Shown here: positions 1 through 9,601 of the stretch, in pieces
Position numbering within the stretch: position 1 is the stretch's first letter
How the letters are laid out: every line of letters starts with the position of its first letter
DNA from: an uncultured Eubacteriales bacterium
GTDB taxonomy: Bacteria; Bacillota; Clostridia; Oscillospirales; Acutalibacteraceae
DNA length: 64,000 nucleotides
Assembly: GCA_934489895.1 (NCBI GenBank)
Contig: CAKSST010000002.1
Location: 1 to 64,000, forward strand
Direction: 5' to 3'
The notes under the pieces: generated by a model
Seen by the model: the letters and a program-made list of their open reading frames with translations, nothing else
Database searches by the model: none
Told to the model about the DNA's origin: nothing
Position numbers and translations under genes: made by a program

Positions 1-124
1 AATGCCGCAGGCATTTGAAAACTTGCGTTTTCGTTTAAAAACATTGAATCATTAAATCTGTCGCACTGCGGTGCGGCGACGGCTTTGCCGTTTCAAAGGC
101 TGTCGCCTTTAGATTTATGATATA
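1..124. repeat. Hairpin-rich intergenic repeat, copy 1
   Basis: The first of two nearly identical copies with a period of 159 bp (position 1 matches position 160). The unit is a chain of short stem-loops: ATGCC/GGCAT, AAAAC/GTTTT, CGCAC/GTGCG, GACGGC/GCCGTT and AAAGGC/GCCTTT, most with 3-4 base loops. It ends in an AT-rich tail containing TATAAT (121-126). The window begins inside or at the edge of this copy, so its left boundary is unknown. No coding potential is seen. Confidence 0.8.
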
Positions 125-159
125 ATAACTTTAAACCGACGACGGTGGAACGCCGCCGA

Positions 160-283
160 AATGCCACAGGCATTTGAAAACTTGCGTTTTCGTTTAAAAA
201 CATTGAATCAGTAAATCTGTCGCACTGCGGTGCGGCGACGGCTTTGCCGTTTCAAAGGCAGACGCCTTTAGATTTATGATACA
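160..283. repeat. Hairpin-rich intergenic repeat, copy 2
   Basis: Second copy of the repeat at the window start, differing by only a few bases (for example CCGC versus CCAC in the first hairpin and TGTCGCC versus AGACGCC near the end). Its tail, TTTATGATACAAT, lies about 35 bp before the secA start codon, so the repeat may supply the -10 region of the secA promoter. That role is inferred; no convincing -35 is seen. Confidence 0.8.
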
Positions 284-320
284 ATGTTATATAAATTATT
301 TTATTATAAGGACTGACGGT

Positions 321-3053
321 ATGGGATTACTGCAAACTCTGTTTGGTGATTACAGCACTAAAGAGATTAAAAGAATAAATCATCTTAAAGAAAAAACCCT
401 TTCTTATGAGGAAAGCTACGCCGCTTTGAGCGATGCACAGCTATGCACCAAAACGGCAGAATTTAAAGACCGTTTAAATAAGGGAGAAACGCTTGACGAT
501 ATTCTGCCCGAAGCTTTTGCTGTTTGCCGTGAGGCTGCTTGGCGCGTGCTTGGCATGAAGCATTTCCCTGTGCAGATTCTCGGCGGTATTGTGCTCCATC
601 AGGGCAGAATAAGTGAAATGAGCACAGGTGAGGGAAAAACCCTTGTTGCAACCCTGCCTGCATACCTTAATGCGTTGTCAAATAAAGGCGTGCATATTGT
701 AACGGTTAATGATTATCTTGCCCGGCGTGACTCTGAGTGGATGGGCAAGGTTTATAAATTTTTAGGTCTTACTGTAGGTCTTATAGTGCACGGTATGGAT
801 AACGAGGAGAAAAAGTGCGCCTATAATGCCGATATTACCTATTGCACAAATAATGAGTTGGGATTCGACTACCTGCGTGATAATATGGTTATTGAGCGAG
901 AGCACAGGGTTCAGCGCGGTCATAACTTTGCCATCGTTGACGAGGTTGACTCGATTCTTATTGACGAGGCAAGAACACCGCTTATTATTTCAGGGCAGGG
1001 TGATAAATCTACCGATTTGTATGTGCAGGCAAACCGTTTTGCAAAATCGCTTAAAATGGTAAAGGTGCGCGAAACTGACAGCAAAGTGTCCGATGAGGAT
1101 CAGAACTTTGACGGTGACTATGTTGTTGATGAAAAGGCACGCTCCTGCGTTTTAACCCCGTCGGGCGTTAAAAAGGCGGAGGAATACTTTAAGTTAGAAA
1201 ACTTAAACGATGCTGAAAATATAACAATTTCCCACCATATAAATCAGGCAATACGCGCTCACGGTATTATGAAGCGCGACGTTGATTATGTTATAAAAGA
1301 CGGAGAAATTATAATTGTTGATGAATTTACAGGCCGCCTTATGTACGGCAGACGCTATAATGAGGGCTTGCATCAGGCAATTGAGGCAAAAGAGGGAGTA
1401 AAGGTTGCGCACGAGTCTAAAACTCTTGCAACAATAACCTTCCAAAATTACTTCAGGCTTTATAACAAGCTTTCGGGTATGACGGGTACTGCTATGACCG
1501 AAGAGGCTGAGTTCAGAGAAATTTACAACCTTGATGTTGTAAATATCCCCACAAACAAGCCGCTCGCCCGCGTGGATATGGATGACGTTGTCTATAAAAC
1601 CGAAAATGCAAAGTTTAACGCGGTAATTGAAAATATTGTTGAATGCCATAAAAAAGGCCAGCCTGTGCTGGTTGGTACCGTTACAATTGAAAAGTCTGAA
1701 AAATTAAGCTCAATGCTTAAGCGCAACGGTATAAAGCATAATGTGCTTAACGCAAAGCATCACGAAAAAGAGGCGGAAATTATTGCTCAGGCGGGTAAAG
1801 AGGGCGCCGTTACAATTGCCACAAATATGGCGGGCCGCGGTACCGATATTATGCTGGGCGGTAATGCAGAGTATCTCGCAAAATCAGAGCTGCGCCGTCA
1901 GGGCGTGAGCGAGGAACTTATTTTTGAGGCAACAGGCTTTGGAGAAACCGACGATGCTGAAATTATTTCGGTAAGAAAGCAGTTTGCCAAGCTTAATGAA
2001 AAATATAAGGAAGAAATTGCAGACGAAGCACAGCGCGTGCGCGATGCGGGCGGTCTTTTCGTAATAGGCACCGAGCGTCACGAGTCACGCCGTATTGATA
2101 ACCAGCTGCGCGGACGTTCGGGCAGACAGGGCGACCCGGGTTGCACCCGCTTTTATATCTCACTTGAGGATGATCTTATGCGTCTGTTCGGCGGTGAAAG
2201 AATATACGCAATGATGGAAACCCTTAATGTTGAGGACAATATGCCTTTGCAGATGGGTATGCTGTCACGCTCTATTGAATCGGCACAAAAGAAGATGGAG
2301 GGCAGAAACTTTGCTTCCCGTAAGAGTGTTTTAGAGTATGACGACGTTATGAACAAGCAAAGAGAACTTATTTACGCACAGCGCAACAAGGTACTTGACG
2401 GTGAAGACGTTTCGGCATCAGTCCACAAAATGGTTTATGACACCATTGACAGCGCAGTAGAGCTGTTCTTGCCCGACAGTGACGATAACGAAAGCTGGAA
2501 CTTAGACGGTCTTCGCAGTTATTTCTACGGCTGGCTTACAACAGGAGCAGATTTCCATTACGATGCTAAAAAGCTTGTTAATATGGAAGCCGAAGATATT
2601 GCAAAGGAAATTAAAGAAAAAGCCGATGCCGTTCTTGCTCGCAAGGAAGAGGAGTTTGGATCAGAGCTTATGCGCGAGGTTGAGCGTGTGGTACTGCTTC
2701 GCAGTGTTGACTCGCACTGGATGGACCATATTGACGCTATGGACGAATTAAAGCAGGGCATACATCTGCGCGCCTACGGCAATCACGACCCCAAGGTTGA
2801 GTACCGCAACGAAAGCTATGATATGTTCAACGCTATGACCGAAGCGATCAAAGAGCAGACTGCAAAACGCTTGCTTACGGTACAGCTGCGCAAAAATGAA
2901 ACCATAAAGCGCGAAAAGGTTGCAGAAGAGACCTCTGCGGGCGGGGAAGAGTCCCGTACGGTACGCGGCAAGGGTGTAGTAAGTAAAAATGCGCTTTGCC
3001 CCTGCGGAAGCGGCAAAAAATATAAACGCTGCTGCGGAAAAGATAAGGATTAA
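321..3053 (+). CDS. secA: Protein translocase ATPase SecA
   Basis: Cytosolic motor ATPase that pushes unfolded preproteins through the SecYEG channel. The 910-residue protein has the helicase-like core: Walker A STGEGKT near residue 107, the DEAD-type [20 protein letters not shown] segment, and the second nucleotide domain with [11 protein letters not shown] and [13 protein letters not shown]. The C-terminus carries the SEC-C zinc motif [14 protein letters not shown], which binds SecB or ribosomes in relatives. The ATG at 321 is chosen because AAGGA lies 9-10 bases upstream; an upstream extension in frame has no ribosome binding site. It appears monocistronic, with a repeat-derived promoter region upstream and a long hairpin terminator downstream. 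Confidence 0.97.
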   Translation: MGLLQTLFGDYSTKEIKRINHLKEKTLSYEESYAALSDAQLCTKTAEFKDRLNKGETLDDILPEAFAVCREAAWRVLGMKHFPVQILGGIVLHQGRISEMSTGEGKTLVATLPAYLNALSNKGVHIVTVNDYLARRDSEWMGKVYKFLGLTVGLIVHGMDNEEKKCAYNADITYCTNNELGFDYLRDNMVIEREHRVQRGHNFAIVDEVDSILIDEARTPLIISGQGDKSTDLYVQANRFAKSLKMVKVRETDSKVSDEDQNFDGDYVVDEKARSCVLTPSGVKKAEEYFKLENLNDAENITISHHINQAIRAHGIMKRDVDYVIKDGEIIIVDEFTGRLMYGRRYNEGLHQAIEAKEGVKVAHESKTLATITFQNYFRLYNKLSGMTGTAMTEEAEFREIYNLDVVNIPTNKPLARVDMDDVVYKTENAKFNAVIENIVECHKKGQPVLVGTVTIEKSEKLSSMLKRNGIKHNVLNAKHHEKEAEIIAQAGKEGAVTIATNMAGRGTDIMLGGNAEYLAKSELRRQGVSEELIFEATGFGETDDAEIISVRKQFAKLNEKYKEEIADEAQRVRDAGGLFVIGTERHESRRIDNQLRGRSGRQGDPGCTRFYISLEDDLMRLFGGERIYAMMETLNVEDNMPLQMGMLSRSIESAQKKMEGRNFASRKSVLEYDDVMNKQRELIYAQRNKVLDGEDVSASVHKMVYDTIDSAVELFLPDSDDNESWNLDGLRSYFYGWLTTGADFHYDAKKLVNMEAEDIAKEIKEKADAVLARKEEEFGSELMREVERVVLLRSVDSHWMDHIDAMDELKQGIHLRAYGNHDPKVEYRNESYDMFNAMTEAIKEQTAKRLLTVQLRKNETIKREKVAEETSAGGEESRTVRGKGVVSKNALCPCGSGKKYKRCCGKDKD

Positions 3054-3082
3054 ATGCGGCTTTGCGGCAACGAATTTAATAA

Positions 3083-3168
3083 AAACAGGACAGAAGAATT
3101 ATCTGATATGCACCCCAAAAGTTAGACACTTTTGGGGTGCATATCATTCTTCTGTCCCTGTTTTTTTT
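3083..3168. terminator. Long bidirectional hairpin terminator, IS-end-like
   Basis: A large inverted repeat between the convergent secA and YhaN-like genes. An 18-bp perfect stem (GATATGCACCCCAAAAGT and its complement) is stacked on a 14-bp stem with a bulge, followed by eight T. The inner arm CACCCCAAAAGTTAGAC resembles the terminal inverted repeats of IS3-family insertion sequences, so the terminator may derive from an IS end; that origin is inference. Confidence 0.75.
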
Positions 3169-3217
3169 ATACCCCTTGTGTAAAGGATATTTTGATTTTA
3201 AAAACCGAGAAATCGTT

Positions 3218-5341
3218 TTATATATTAATTATATTTGCATTAACCTGCTTTGCAAGCTCGGCGGTCTCGCCGCGGCAGGTAAAGAAGATAAATTGCTGAC
3301 TGCCTGAAAGCTCGCTCAGCAAAGCAAACGCCTCTGCTTCGCGCTTGGCATCAAACTGCAAAAACGCATCGTCCAAAAGTACGGGAAGAGAGCCGCCTGC
3401 AATCAAGCTTGCAAAGGCAAGGCGGAGTGCTATATATGCCTGGTCTGCCGTTCCTGCGCTTAAATAATCGGTATCAATTAAATTAAAGCTGCCCTGCTCG
3501 CCCGCTGTTAAGGTAAGACCGTGCGCAACCTTAACCTGATTATATTTGCCGCCTGTAAGTTTACAGAAAAGCTCGGCGGTTTTTTGGTTTAACTGCGGGC
3601 CGAAGCTCTGGCGCAGCTCGGAATACGCATCAGCCAGGATCTCGTTTGCAAGGTCCGCAGCATCGGCAAAAAGCTTGCGTGCCGACAGCTTCTTTTCCAT
3701 ATCGGCAATTTCGCGCTCAATTTCGGCAGCGCCTCTGTGCGGGCCGCTTGAATTAAGCTTTTCATTAAGCGCAGCAATTGACTTTATAAGCTCGGTCAAG
3801 GTGTGATCAATAGTAGAAAGCTCGGTTTTTGCGTACAAAATTTGCTCTTCGGTCACTTCGCTTTCGGGCATAGCTGAAAGCTCGGTAACCGCTTGCTGAT
3901 AAGAAACGTCCAACGCCTGAGATAAAGCGGAAAAACTGCTTGTTTTATCCTGCAAAGCTGTAAGCAGTTTGTCAAAGCGGTCAAGTGTTTGCTTTGCGGT
4001 TGAAACGGTTGCGTTTTCATCAAGTTTTTTAATATCACACAAAAAGTTTTCAGCTACGTCATCGTATTCTTTTTGTGCCGCGTCACGAAGGTCCATTGAG
4101 GTTAAAGCCGTTTGTGCTTTTTGCAAAACAAGCTGTAAATTTGCTTTATCTTGTTGGCTATTAATGTTGTGTTGTGCAGACTTTTTGTTATTAATTAAAC
4201 TCAAAGCGGCAATAATTAAACCGACAGCACTTAATGGAAATGCGTATGGCGACAGCAAAATGCCAAAAGCAATACTAAGCACAATTATTATAAGACCAAC
4301 TGTAAGCAAGCCGTAGCGACTGTGTTTTTTCGGCGCCGCAACAGTAACGTCAAGTCGGTGCAGGTCGTTTTGAATTTTTTTCAAAAGCAAATCTGCTTGC
4401 TCGCGTGACTCAACACCCGCTTTTGCCATAGCGATATCGGCATTAACGGCAGCATTTTTTGCATTGCTTTCAAGCTTTTCGCAGTCCCAAAGCTTTTTAT
4501 TGCAGGAGTTTATAAATTCTTTATCAATTCCGCGGCATTGAGCTTTAAGCTCATTTTTTATTTTGCAAATTTCTATAAACTCTTTAAGCTGGTCGCGCCG
4601 GCGGAGATTGGATGCCATATTTGCAATAGCGGCAAGCTGCTGCTTTCTTTGACTTTGGCGTTCGATCTCGTCCTCATTTTCTCGTATGGTTGCTTTAAGG
4701 TTTTCAAGGATTCTTGCGCGCTCCTTTTCGGCAATCAAATCGCTCTTTAGTCGGTCAATTCTATCGGCAAGCTTATCGCCCGCGCCTACATGCCTTTTTG
4801 TAAACTGGCTGTCCTTTGCGGCGGCAAGCCTTTTTTTAACAAGCTCCGGAGATGCGCCGTCATCGGCATTGCCTGCGGCACTAAGATGCTTTACAATTTC
4901 GTCTGCGCCGCCCTTTGGAACGATACTTTGTATAAAAGCGGTAGATTCAAAGGTTGCGCCGCTCAAATCAAAAAAGTGTTCGCCGACAGTCCGCCCTGTG
5001 CCTAAATTCAGAGCCTCACCCGTGTCGTCATTAAAAAGGCTTATTTTATCTTTGGCAGGTGTGCCGCCGAATTTACATTCAAGACGGTAGTTTATGCGGT
5101 CCTGCGAAAAGTATAAAACTCCACCCATAGCAGTGCCGTCAAAGGGAAGATATTTAACGCGGGGATTGTCAAGCCCGTTGCCGCGCACCGTTGAACCGTA
5201 AAGTGCCATTTTAACAAACGCCATAACGGTAGATTTACCCGCCTCATTATCACCGTAAACAAGGTTTAAATTATCACTTACGACAAGCTCAAAATTTTTC
5301 AGCTTGCCAAAGGCGGTTATCTGAATTTTATTAATCTTCAT
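3218..5341 (-). CDS. YhaN-like SMC/Rad50-type ATPase
   Basis: A 707-residue SbcC/Rad50-like ATPase, the partner of the nuclease gene just upstream. The N-terminus has the Walker A GDNEAGKST near residue 36; the C-terminus has an ABC-type signature LSAGTADQ and Walker B LPVLLDDAF. Between them are long coiled-coil stretches interrupted by two hydrophobic segments (about residues 345-390), as in the Bacillus YhaN family. It overlaps the upstream gene by 11 bases; GGGGAGG lies 9 bases before the ATG at 5341 (a TTG one codon earlier is also possible). The pair probably processes DNA ends or hairpins. It is shorter than true SbcC (about 1000 residues). Confidence 0.88.
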   Translation of the reverse strand: MKINKIQITAFGKLKNFELVVSDNLNLVYGDNEAGKSTVMAFVKMALYGSTVRGNGLDNPRVKYLPFDGTAMGGVLYFSQDRINYRLECKFGGTPAKDKISLFNDDTGEALNLGTGRTVGEHFFDLSGATFESTAFIQSIVPKGGADEIVKHLSAAGNADDGASPELVKKRLAAAKDSQFTKRHVGAGDKLADRIDRLKSDLIAEKERARILENLKATIRENEDEIERQSQRKQQLAAIANMASNLRRRDQLKEFIEICKIKNELKAQCRGIDKEFINSCNKKLWDCEKLESNAKNAAVNADIAMAKAGVESREQADLLLKKIQNDLHRLDVTVAAPKKHSRYGLLTVGLIIIVLSIAFGILLSPYAFPLSAVGLIIAALSLINNKKSAQHNINSQQDKANLQLVLQKAQTALTSMDLRDAAQKEYDDVAENFLCDIKKLDENATVSTAKQTLDRFDKLLTALQDKTSSFSALSQALDVSYQQAVTELSAMPESEVTEEQILYAKTELSTIDHTLTELIKSIAALNEKLNSSGPHRGAAEIEREIADMEKKLSARKLFADAADLANEILADAYSELRQSFGPQLNQKTAELFCKLTGGKYNQVKVAHGLTLTAGEQGSFNLIDTDYLSAGTADQAYIALRLAFASLIAGGSLPVLLDDAFLQFDAKREAEAFALLSELSGSQQFIFFTCRGETAELAKQVNANIINI

Positions 5342-6437
5342 CAAAGCCTACCTCCCCGTCAAATGCTGCAAGACCAAGCGTTAATGCCTGGTTGACAAGC
5401 CCGCGCTCGCTGTCGGCGCAAGTGCTTAGTTTTTCCAACATACGCCGCACAAAAATACCTTTAAGGGTAGGCTCTTTTGCCAGAAGCTCAAGGTTAATAT
5501 TAGCTTGCGCCTTGTTGCGAACCTTAATATAGTAAACACTTTGAGAAAGATGCTCGGCAATAAAGGTTGTATCAGGCTTAAAGCTCTGGCAGCCCGTAAG
5601 ATGTATTTTATAAAGATTATCACTGTAATCTTCGCCGTATTTTGCCTTTAACTGTTCGGCTACAGTATTGCAGATTTGAATGTTGTCCTCGCAGTCGGAA
5701 ATATCAATGCGCTCAAAAGCGTGTATTCTGCGGCAGGTGGGAATAAATTCGGCAGTACAGCTGCCTTTACCAACGGTAACACTGTAAATACCGCAAACCG
5801 AAAGTTCGTCAAAACCTTGTCCCTCGGGACAGCCGCAGTAAGCGTAATATGTGCTTCCGGCGCATTTTAATTCGCTGCGATTGTGTATGTGGCCTAATGC
5901 TGCATAATCCGCGCCGCTTTGTGCCAAAAAGTCTGCATTAATGGGATTGTAACGGCTGGCTGTAGCAATATCGGCATGAAGCGCAAGTATATTTATGCTA
6001 TTATTATCAGGCAGGGCAGGGGGAGCAGACATAAGCATTTCGTAATCATAAAAGGAAGCACCGTAAACAGCAGCGTCTTCTTTAATTTTTACAAAAGGCA
6101 CATCTTTTGTAAGCACTGTAACATTATCGGGTAGCTTTTTTGTAAAATAAGGTGAGTCACAAAGCAAACAGTCGTGATTTCCTGCACAGATAATAACGGG
6201 CAATCCGGCATTGCCCAAAATGGAAAAAACCTGCGCGGCAATGTCGTCTTCGGGACAGGGTGACTCAAACAAATCGCCCGCAATTACAAGTGCATCTGCG
6301 TTTTCTGTCTTGCAGATGTCGGTGATTTTTTGTAAGGTTAAAGCAATTTCACTGCGACGTGCCGCAGCGCGCGCATTCAAATAAGGCAATGCACGCCCCA
6401 AATGCAAATCGGCAGTATGAATAATTTTAACGCTCAA
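5331..6437 (-). CDS. YhaO/SbcD-like DNA repair metallophosphoesterase
   Basis: Predicted Mre11/SbcD-type nuclease of 368 residues. It carries the calcineurin-like metal motifs in order: DLHLGR near the N-terminus, AGDLFE, CAGNHD, and ALGHIHN. It is translationally coupled to the YhaN-like ATPase. The start is taken as TTG at 6437 because GGGGG sits 7 bases upstream and homologues begin with the sequence that follows; a longer reading to 6479 adds 14 residues without a ribosome site. The substrate cannot be told from the sequence. Confidence 0.9.
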   Translation of the reverse strand: MSVKIIHTADLHLGRALPYLNARAAARRSEIALTLQKITDICKTENADALVIAGDLFESPCPEDDIAAQVFSILGNAGLPVIICAGNHDCLLCDSPYFTKKLPDNVTVLTKDVPFVKIKEDAAVYGASFYDYEMLMSAPPALPDNNSINILALHADIATASRYNPINADFLAQSGADYAALGHIHNRSELKCAGSTYYAYCGCPEGQGFDELSVCGIYSVTVGKGSCTAEFIPTCRRIHAFERIDISDCEDNIQICNTVAEQLKAKYGEDYSDNLYKIHLTGCQSFKPDTTFIAEHLSQSVYYIKVRNKAQANINLELLAKEPTLKGIFVRRMLEKLSTCADSERGLVNQALTLGLAAFDGEVGFDED

Positions 6438-6755
6438 AGCTATGCCCCCAAGCCGAGTTTTATAATTATATATTAACATTAAGTAATGTGCTTTACAAGA
6501 AAATATTGCCTTTAAATACTGTTTGATATATAATGAATTATTATAATGACTATCGTAAGCCGAAATAATGGTCTTTTACCATTATTTCGATACCAAATTT
6601 TTGATTTGATATCTGATTTTAAATAATCAGACGATATCCATTGTAATGAATATCGAGCAAAATGAATTTTCATTTTTCTATAAGCCGTATAAACGGCTTT
6701 GCGAAACACCATGGGCGTTTCGACATTTGATAATCGTTATAAGGGGCGGTTTTGC
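6438..6755. repeat. Intergenic region filled with micro-hairpins
   Basis: A 318-bp space between divergent genes. From 6561 on it is a string of small inverted repeats: CGAAATAATGG/CCATTATTTCG (6561-6589), CTGATT/AATCAG (6613-6630), AAAATGAA/TTCATTTT (near 6660-6677), AAGCCG/CGGCTT (near 6683-6700) and CGAAAC/GTTTCG (near 6702-6722). No gene is seen. It must hold the promoters of both flanking genes; none is obvious. The layout resembles the repeats at 1-283 and 12256-12299. Confidence 0.6.
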
Positions 6756-6935
6756 TTGGATGTACAGGTTAATGATAAATTAAAAATGAAAAAAGCGCAT
6801 CCCTGCGGGGCAGATACCTTTTTGGTTTTAAGGGTCGGTATGGACTTTAAAATTAAATGCGAAGGCTGCGGCAGAGAGGTAATGGCACACCGTTCAAAAA
6901 TTGAAAAAAGCATTAAAAAAATAATACGTGAATAG
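6756..6935 (+). CDS. DUF951 small zinc-ribbon-like protein
   Basis: A 59-residue basic protein of the DUF951 family. It shows the family pattern KMKKAHPCG, then LRVGMDFKIKCEGCG and a lysine-rich tail, with three Cys that could bind metal or nucleic acid. Function is unknown; it is very often found beside translation or replication genes, here 12 bases before prfA. The start is TTG at 6756: AAGGGGCGG ends 6 bases upstream and the resulting length fits the family. The open frame extends to 6699 with no ribosome site. Confidence 0.85.
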   Translation: MDVQVNDKLKMKKAHPCGADTFLVLRVGMDFKIKCEGCGREVMAHRSKIEKSIKKIIRE

Positions 6936-6947
6936 GACGGCAATATA

Positions 6948-8030
6948 ATGTTCGATAAAATAAAATCAGTTGAGCAAAAGTATGAAGATATTTCAAAAGA
7001 GCTTGAAAATCCCGATACTGTCAGAGACCAGGTACGTTTTACTCAGCTTATGCGTGAGCATAAAAAGCTAACTCCCATTGTAGAAAAATACCGCGAATAT
7101 GCAGCCGCAGTAACAGACGAGCAGGAAGCTCGGGATATTCTTGCAAGCAGTGCGGATAAGGAATTAAAAGAGCTTGCGCAGGAGCAGTTGGACGATGCGC
7201 AAAGCCGTGTTGAATCCTGCGCAGAAGAGCTTAAAATTTTGCTCTTGCCTCAAGACCCCAATGACCATAAAAACGTTATTGTTGAAATCCGCAGCGGCGC
7301 AGGCGGCGAAGAGGCAGCTCTTTTTGCAGGCGTGCTTACAAGAATGTACAGTATGTATGCAGAAACAAAACGCTGGAAAATTGAAATGATAAACGCCAAC
7401 GAAACCGAGCTTGGCGGTTATAAAGAAGTGAGCTTTATGATTGAGGGTGAGGGCGCATACTCACGCTTTAAGTACGAAAGCGGTGTTCACCGCGTGCAGC
7501 GCGTACCCGAAACCGAAGCATCAGGAAGAATACACACCTCTACCGTAACAGTTGCAGTATTGCCTCAGGTTGAGGACGTTGAGGTTGATATTAACCCTGC
7601 CGATTTGCAGATTGATACCTATCGCTCAGGCGGTGCGGGCGGTCAGCACGTTAACAAGACCGAGTCTGCTATCCGTATTACTCATATTCCCACAGGGCTT
7701 GTGGTTGAATGTCAGGACGAGCGCAGTCAGCATAAAAACCGTGACAAAGCTATGAAAGTGCTCAGAAGCCGCCTTTATGAGCAGGAGCTCAACCGTCAGC
7801 AGCAGGAAATTGCTTCTGACCGTAAAGCGCAGGTTGGTACGGGCGACCGTTCAGAGAGAATACGCACCTATAACTACCCGCAGGGCAGAATGACCGACCA
7901 CCGTATAGGTCTTACCCTGTATAGATTAGAACAAATACTTAACGGAGATATTGATGAAATAGTGGATGCACTTATAACCCACTACCGCACACAAATGTTA
8001 AAGAGCGAAGATGAAAACAAAGATATTTGA
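6948..8030 (+). CDS. prfA: Peptide chain release factor 1
   Basis: Recognises UAA and UAG stop codons and triggers peptide release. The 360-residue protein has the tripeptide anticodon of RF1 type (P-x-T in [10 protein letters not shown]) and the universal GGQ motif in [11 protein letters not shown] (about residue 230). It lies in a compact run DUF951-prfA-sua5-coaE. The methyltransferase gene prmC, which modifies the GGQ glutamine and often sits beside prfA in Firmicutes, is not in this window. Its last 20 bases overlap the next gene. Confidence 0.97.
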   Translation: MFDKIKSVEQKYEDISKELENPDTVRDQVRFTQLMREHKKLTPIVEKYREYAAAVTDEQEARDILASSADKELKELAQEQLDDAQSRVESCAEELKILLLPQDPNDHKNVIVEIRSGAGGEEAALFAGVLTRMYSMYAETKRWKIEMINANETELGGYKEVSFMIEGEGAYSRFKYESGVHRVQRVPETEASGRIHTSTVTVAVLPQVEDVEVDINPADLQIDTYRSGGAGGQHVNKTESAIRITHIPTGLVVECQDERSQHKNRDKAMKVLRSRLYEQELNRQQQEIASDRKAQVGTGDRSERIRTYNYPQGRMTDHRIGLTLYRLEQILNGDIDEIVDALITHYRTQMLKSEDENKDI

Positions 8031-9024
8031 CGCGAAAAATAAAGAGGATATAAAGAATGCTGCCGATATTTTAAAATCGGGCGGTGTGGTTGCCATTCCT
8101 ACCGAAACGGTTTATGGTCTGGCGGCTTCCTGTCTTGATGAAACGGCGGTAAAAAAGGTGTTTGAGGCCAAAGGACGCCCGCAGGACAATCCTCTTATTT
8201 TACACGTTGACAGTGTTGAAATGCTTAATATAGTTGTAAGCGAGCTATCCGATAAAGCCATAATGTGCGCGAACGCATTCTGGCCGGGACCCTTTACGAT
8301 GGTACTGCCCCGCAAAAGTACAATTCCCGCAAGCGTGTGCGGCGGGCTTGATACCGCGGCGGTACGCTGCCCGTCACAGCCTACGGCGCGTGCTGTAATA
8401 ACGGCGACGGGTGTACCCTTGGCGGCGCCCTCTGCAAACCTCTCGGGCAGTCCCAGCCCTACAACATGGCAGCACGTAAGTGCAGATCTTGACGGCAAAA
8501 TTGATGCAATTATTAAGGATGAGCCCTGTGCTGTCGGCGTTGAGTCAACCGTTGTGTCGTTAGCCGGCGGGCGTCCCCGTCTTTTAAGACCCGGCGCTGT
8601 AACGGTTGAGCAGTTAACCGCTGTTTTGCCCGATTTGGAAATTGATGAGGCGGTAGCAGGCAAATTTGTATCAGGCAAAGCATCGTCACCCGGTATGAAA
8701 TATAAGCATTACGCACCCAAGTGTGAACTTTATATGATAAACGCAGATAATACGGCTTTTGCCGGTTATGTTAACAGCAAAAACGATGCGGCTGTACTCT
8801 GCTTTGAAGAGGAAGCAGGCCTTATAACAGTTAAGGACAAGCTTGTTTACGGCAGCCAGCAAAAACCTGAGCTTACGGCACGGCGTTTATTTGAAAGTCT
8901 GCGTGAGCTTGACCGTATGCGTGTAAAAAAAGCCTATGTTCACGCGCCCGTATCAAGCGGTATGGGGCTTGCGGTTTATAACCGCTTGCAGCGTGCTTGT
9001 GAGTTTCGGGAGATAAAGCTATGA
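8011..9024 (+). CDS. sua5: Threonylcarbamoyl-AMP synthase (Sua5 type)
   Basis: Makes threonylcarbamoyl-AMP from threonine, bicarbonate and ATP, the first step of t6A37 modification in ANN-decoding tRNAs. At 337 residues it is the long Sua5 form: an N-terminal YrdC domain ([13 protein letters not shown] near residue 55, [12 protein letters not shown] near 145) and a C-terminal Sua5 domain after the [11 protein letters not shown] linker. It starts inside the prfA end and its end overlaps coaE by 4 bases, so translation of the run is probably coupled. Confidence 0.95.
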   Translation: MKTKIFDAKNKEDIKNAADILKSGGVVAIPTETVYGLAASCLDETAVKKVFEAKGRPQDNPLILHVDSVEMLNIVVSELSDKAIMCANAFWPGPFTMVLPRKSTIPASVCGGLDTAAVRCPSQPTARAVITATGVPLAAPSANLSGSPSPTTWQHVSADLDGKIDAIIKDEPCAVGVESTVVSLAGGRPRLLRPGAVTVEQLTAVLPDLEIDEAVAGKFVSGKASSPGMKYKHYAPKCELYMINADNTAFAGYVNSKNDAAVLCFEEEAGLITVKDKLVYGSQQKPELTARRLFESLRELDRMRVKKAYVHAPVSSGMGLAVYNRLQRACEFREIKL

Positions 9025-9599
9025 TTATAGGTGTTACAGGTCCGTCCGGTGCGGGTAAAAGCATAGTTTGTCAGTATATTGCGGAAAGCTTTGGCTATAA
9101 AGCAATCGACTGCGATGAGTATGCACGCAAAGCTGTTTGCGGCCAAATGATAGCTGAGCTTGCGGATTGTTTTGGCAGTGTCATTTTAAATGACGACAAA
9201 ACCTTAAACCGCCGTGCACTTGCCGCAGCTGCTTTTAATTCGCGGGAAGGTATTAAAAGTTTAAACCGCATTACCCATCCTTACATAACCGCGCTGGTTG
9301 AGCGGGATATTAAAAAATATAAAAATGTTATTTTAGATGCGCCAACCCTTTTTGAAAGCGGGCTTGACAGCAGGTGTGATGCAATTGTTGCGGTGCTTGC
9401 ATCAAAAGAATTGAGAACAAGACGCATATATTCACGTGATAATTTAACCGAAAGCCAGCTTGCTGACCGACACAAAGCCGCAAAACCCGATGAATTTTAT
9501 ACCGATAAAACCGATAAAATAATAATAAATAACGGTAATTTGCAAGATTTAAATGCTGCCGCGGCAGAAATGTTCGGCAAAATAATCGGAGGTAAGTGA
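9021..9599 (+). CDS. coaE: Dephospho-CoA kinase
   Basis: Last step of coenzyme A synthesis: ATP-dependent phosphorylation of the 3'-hydroxyl of dephospho-CoA. It has the P-loop GPSGAGKS at residues 7-14, the DCDEYAR segment that replaces the usual DAD motif region, and LDAPTLFESGL as in the family. The length of 192 residues is normal. The start overlaps sua5 (ATGA), a typical coupled junction. Confidence 0.94.
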   Translation: MIIGVTGPSGAGKSIVCQYIAESFGYKAIDCDEYARKAVCGQMIAELADCFGSVILNDDKTLNRRALAAAAFNSREGIKSLNRITHPYITALVERDIKKYKNVILDAPTLFESGLDSRCDAIVAVLASKELRTRRIYSRDNLTESQLADRHKAAKPDEFYTDKTDKIIINNGNLQDLNAAAAEMFGKIIGGK

Positions 9600-9601
9600 T
9601 A

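Noticed and set aside
1203..1649. A 148-codon open frame antisense to secA
   Set aside because: It lies wholly inside the conserved secA frame, has no ribosome site and shows no protein-like family features; an ordinary shadow frame.
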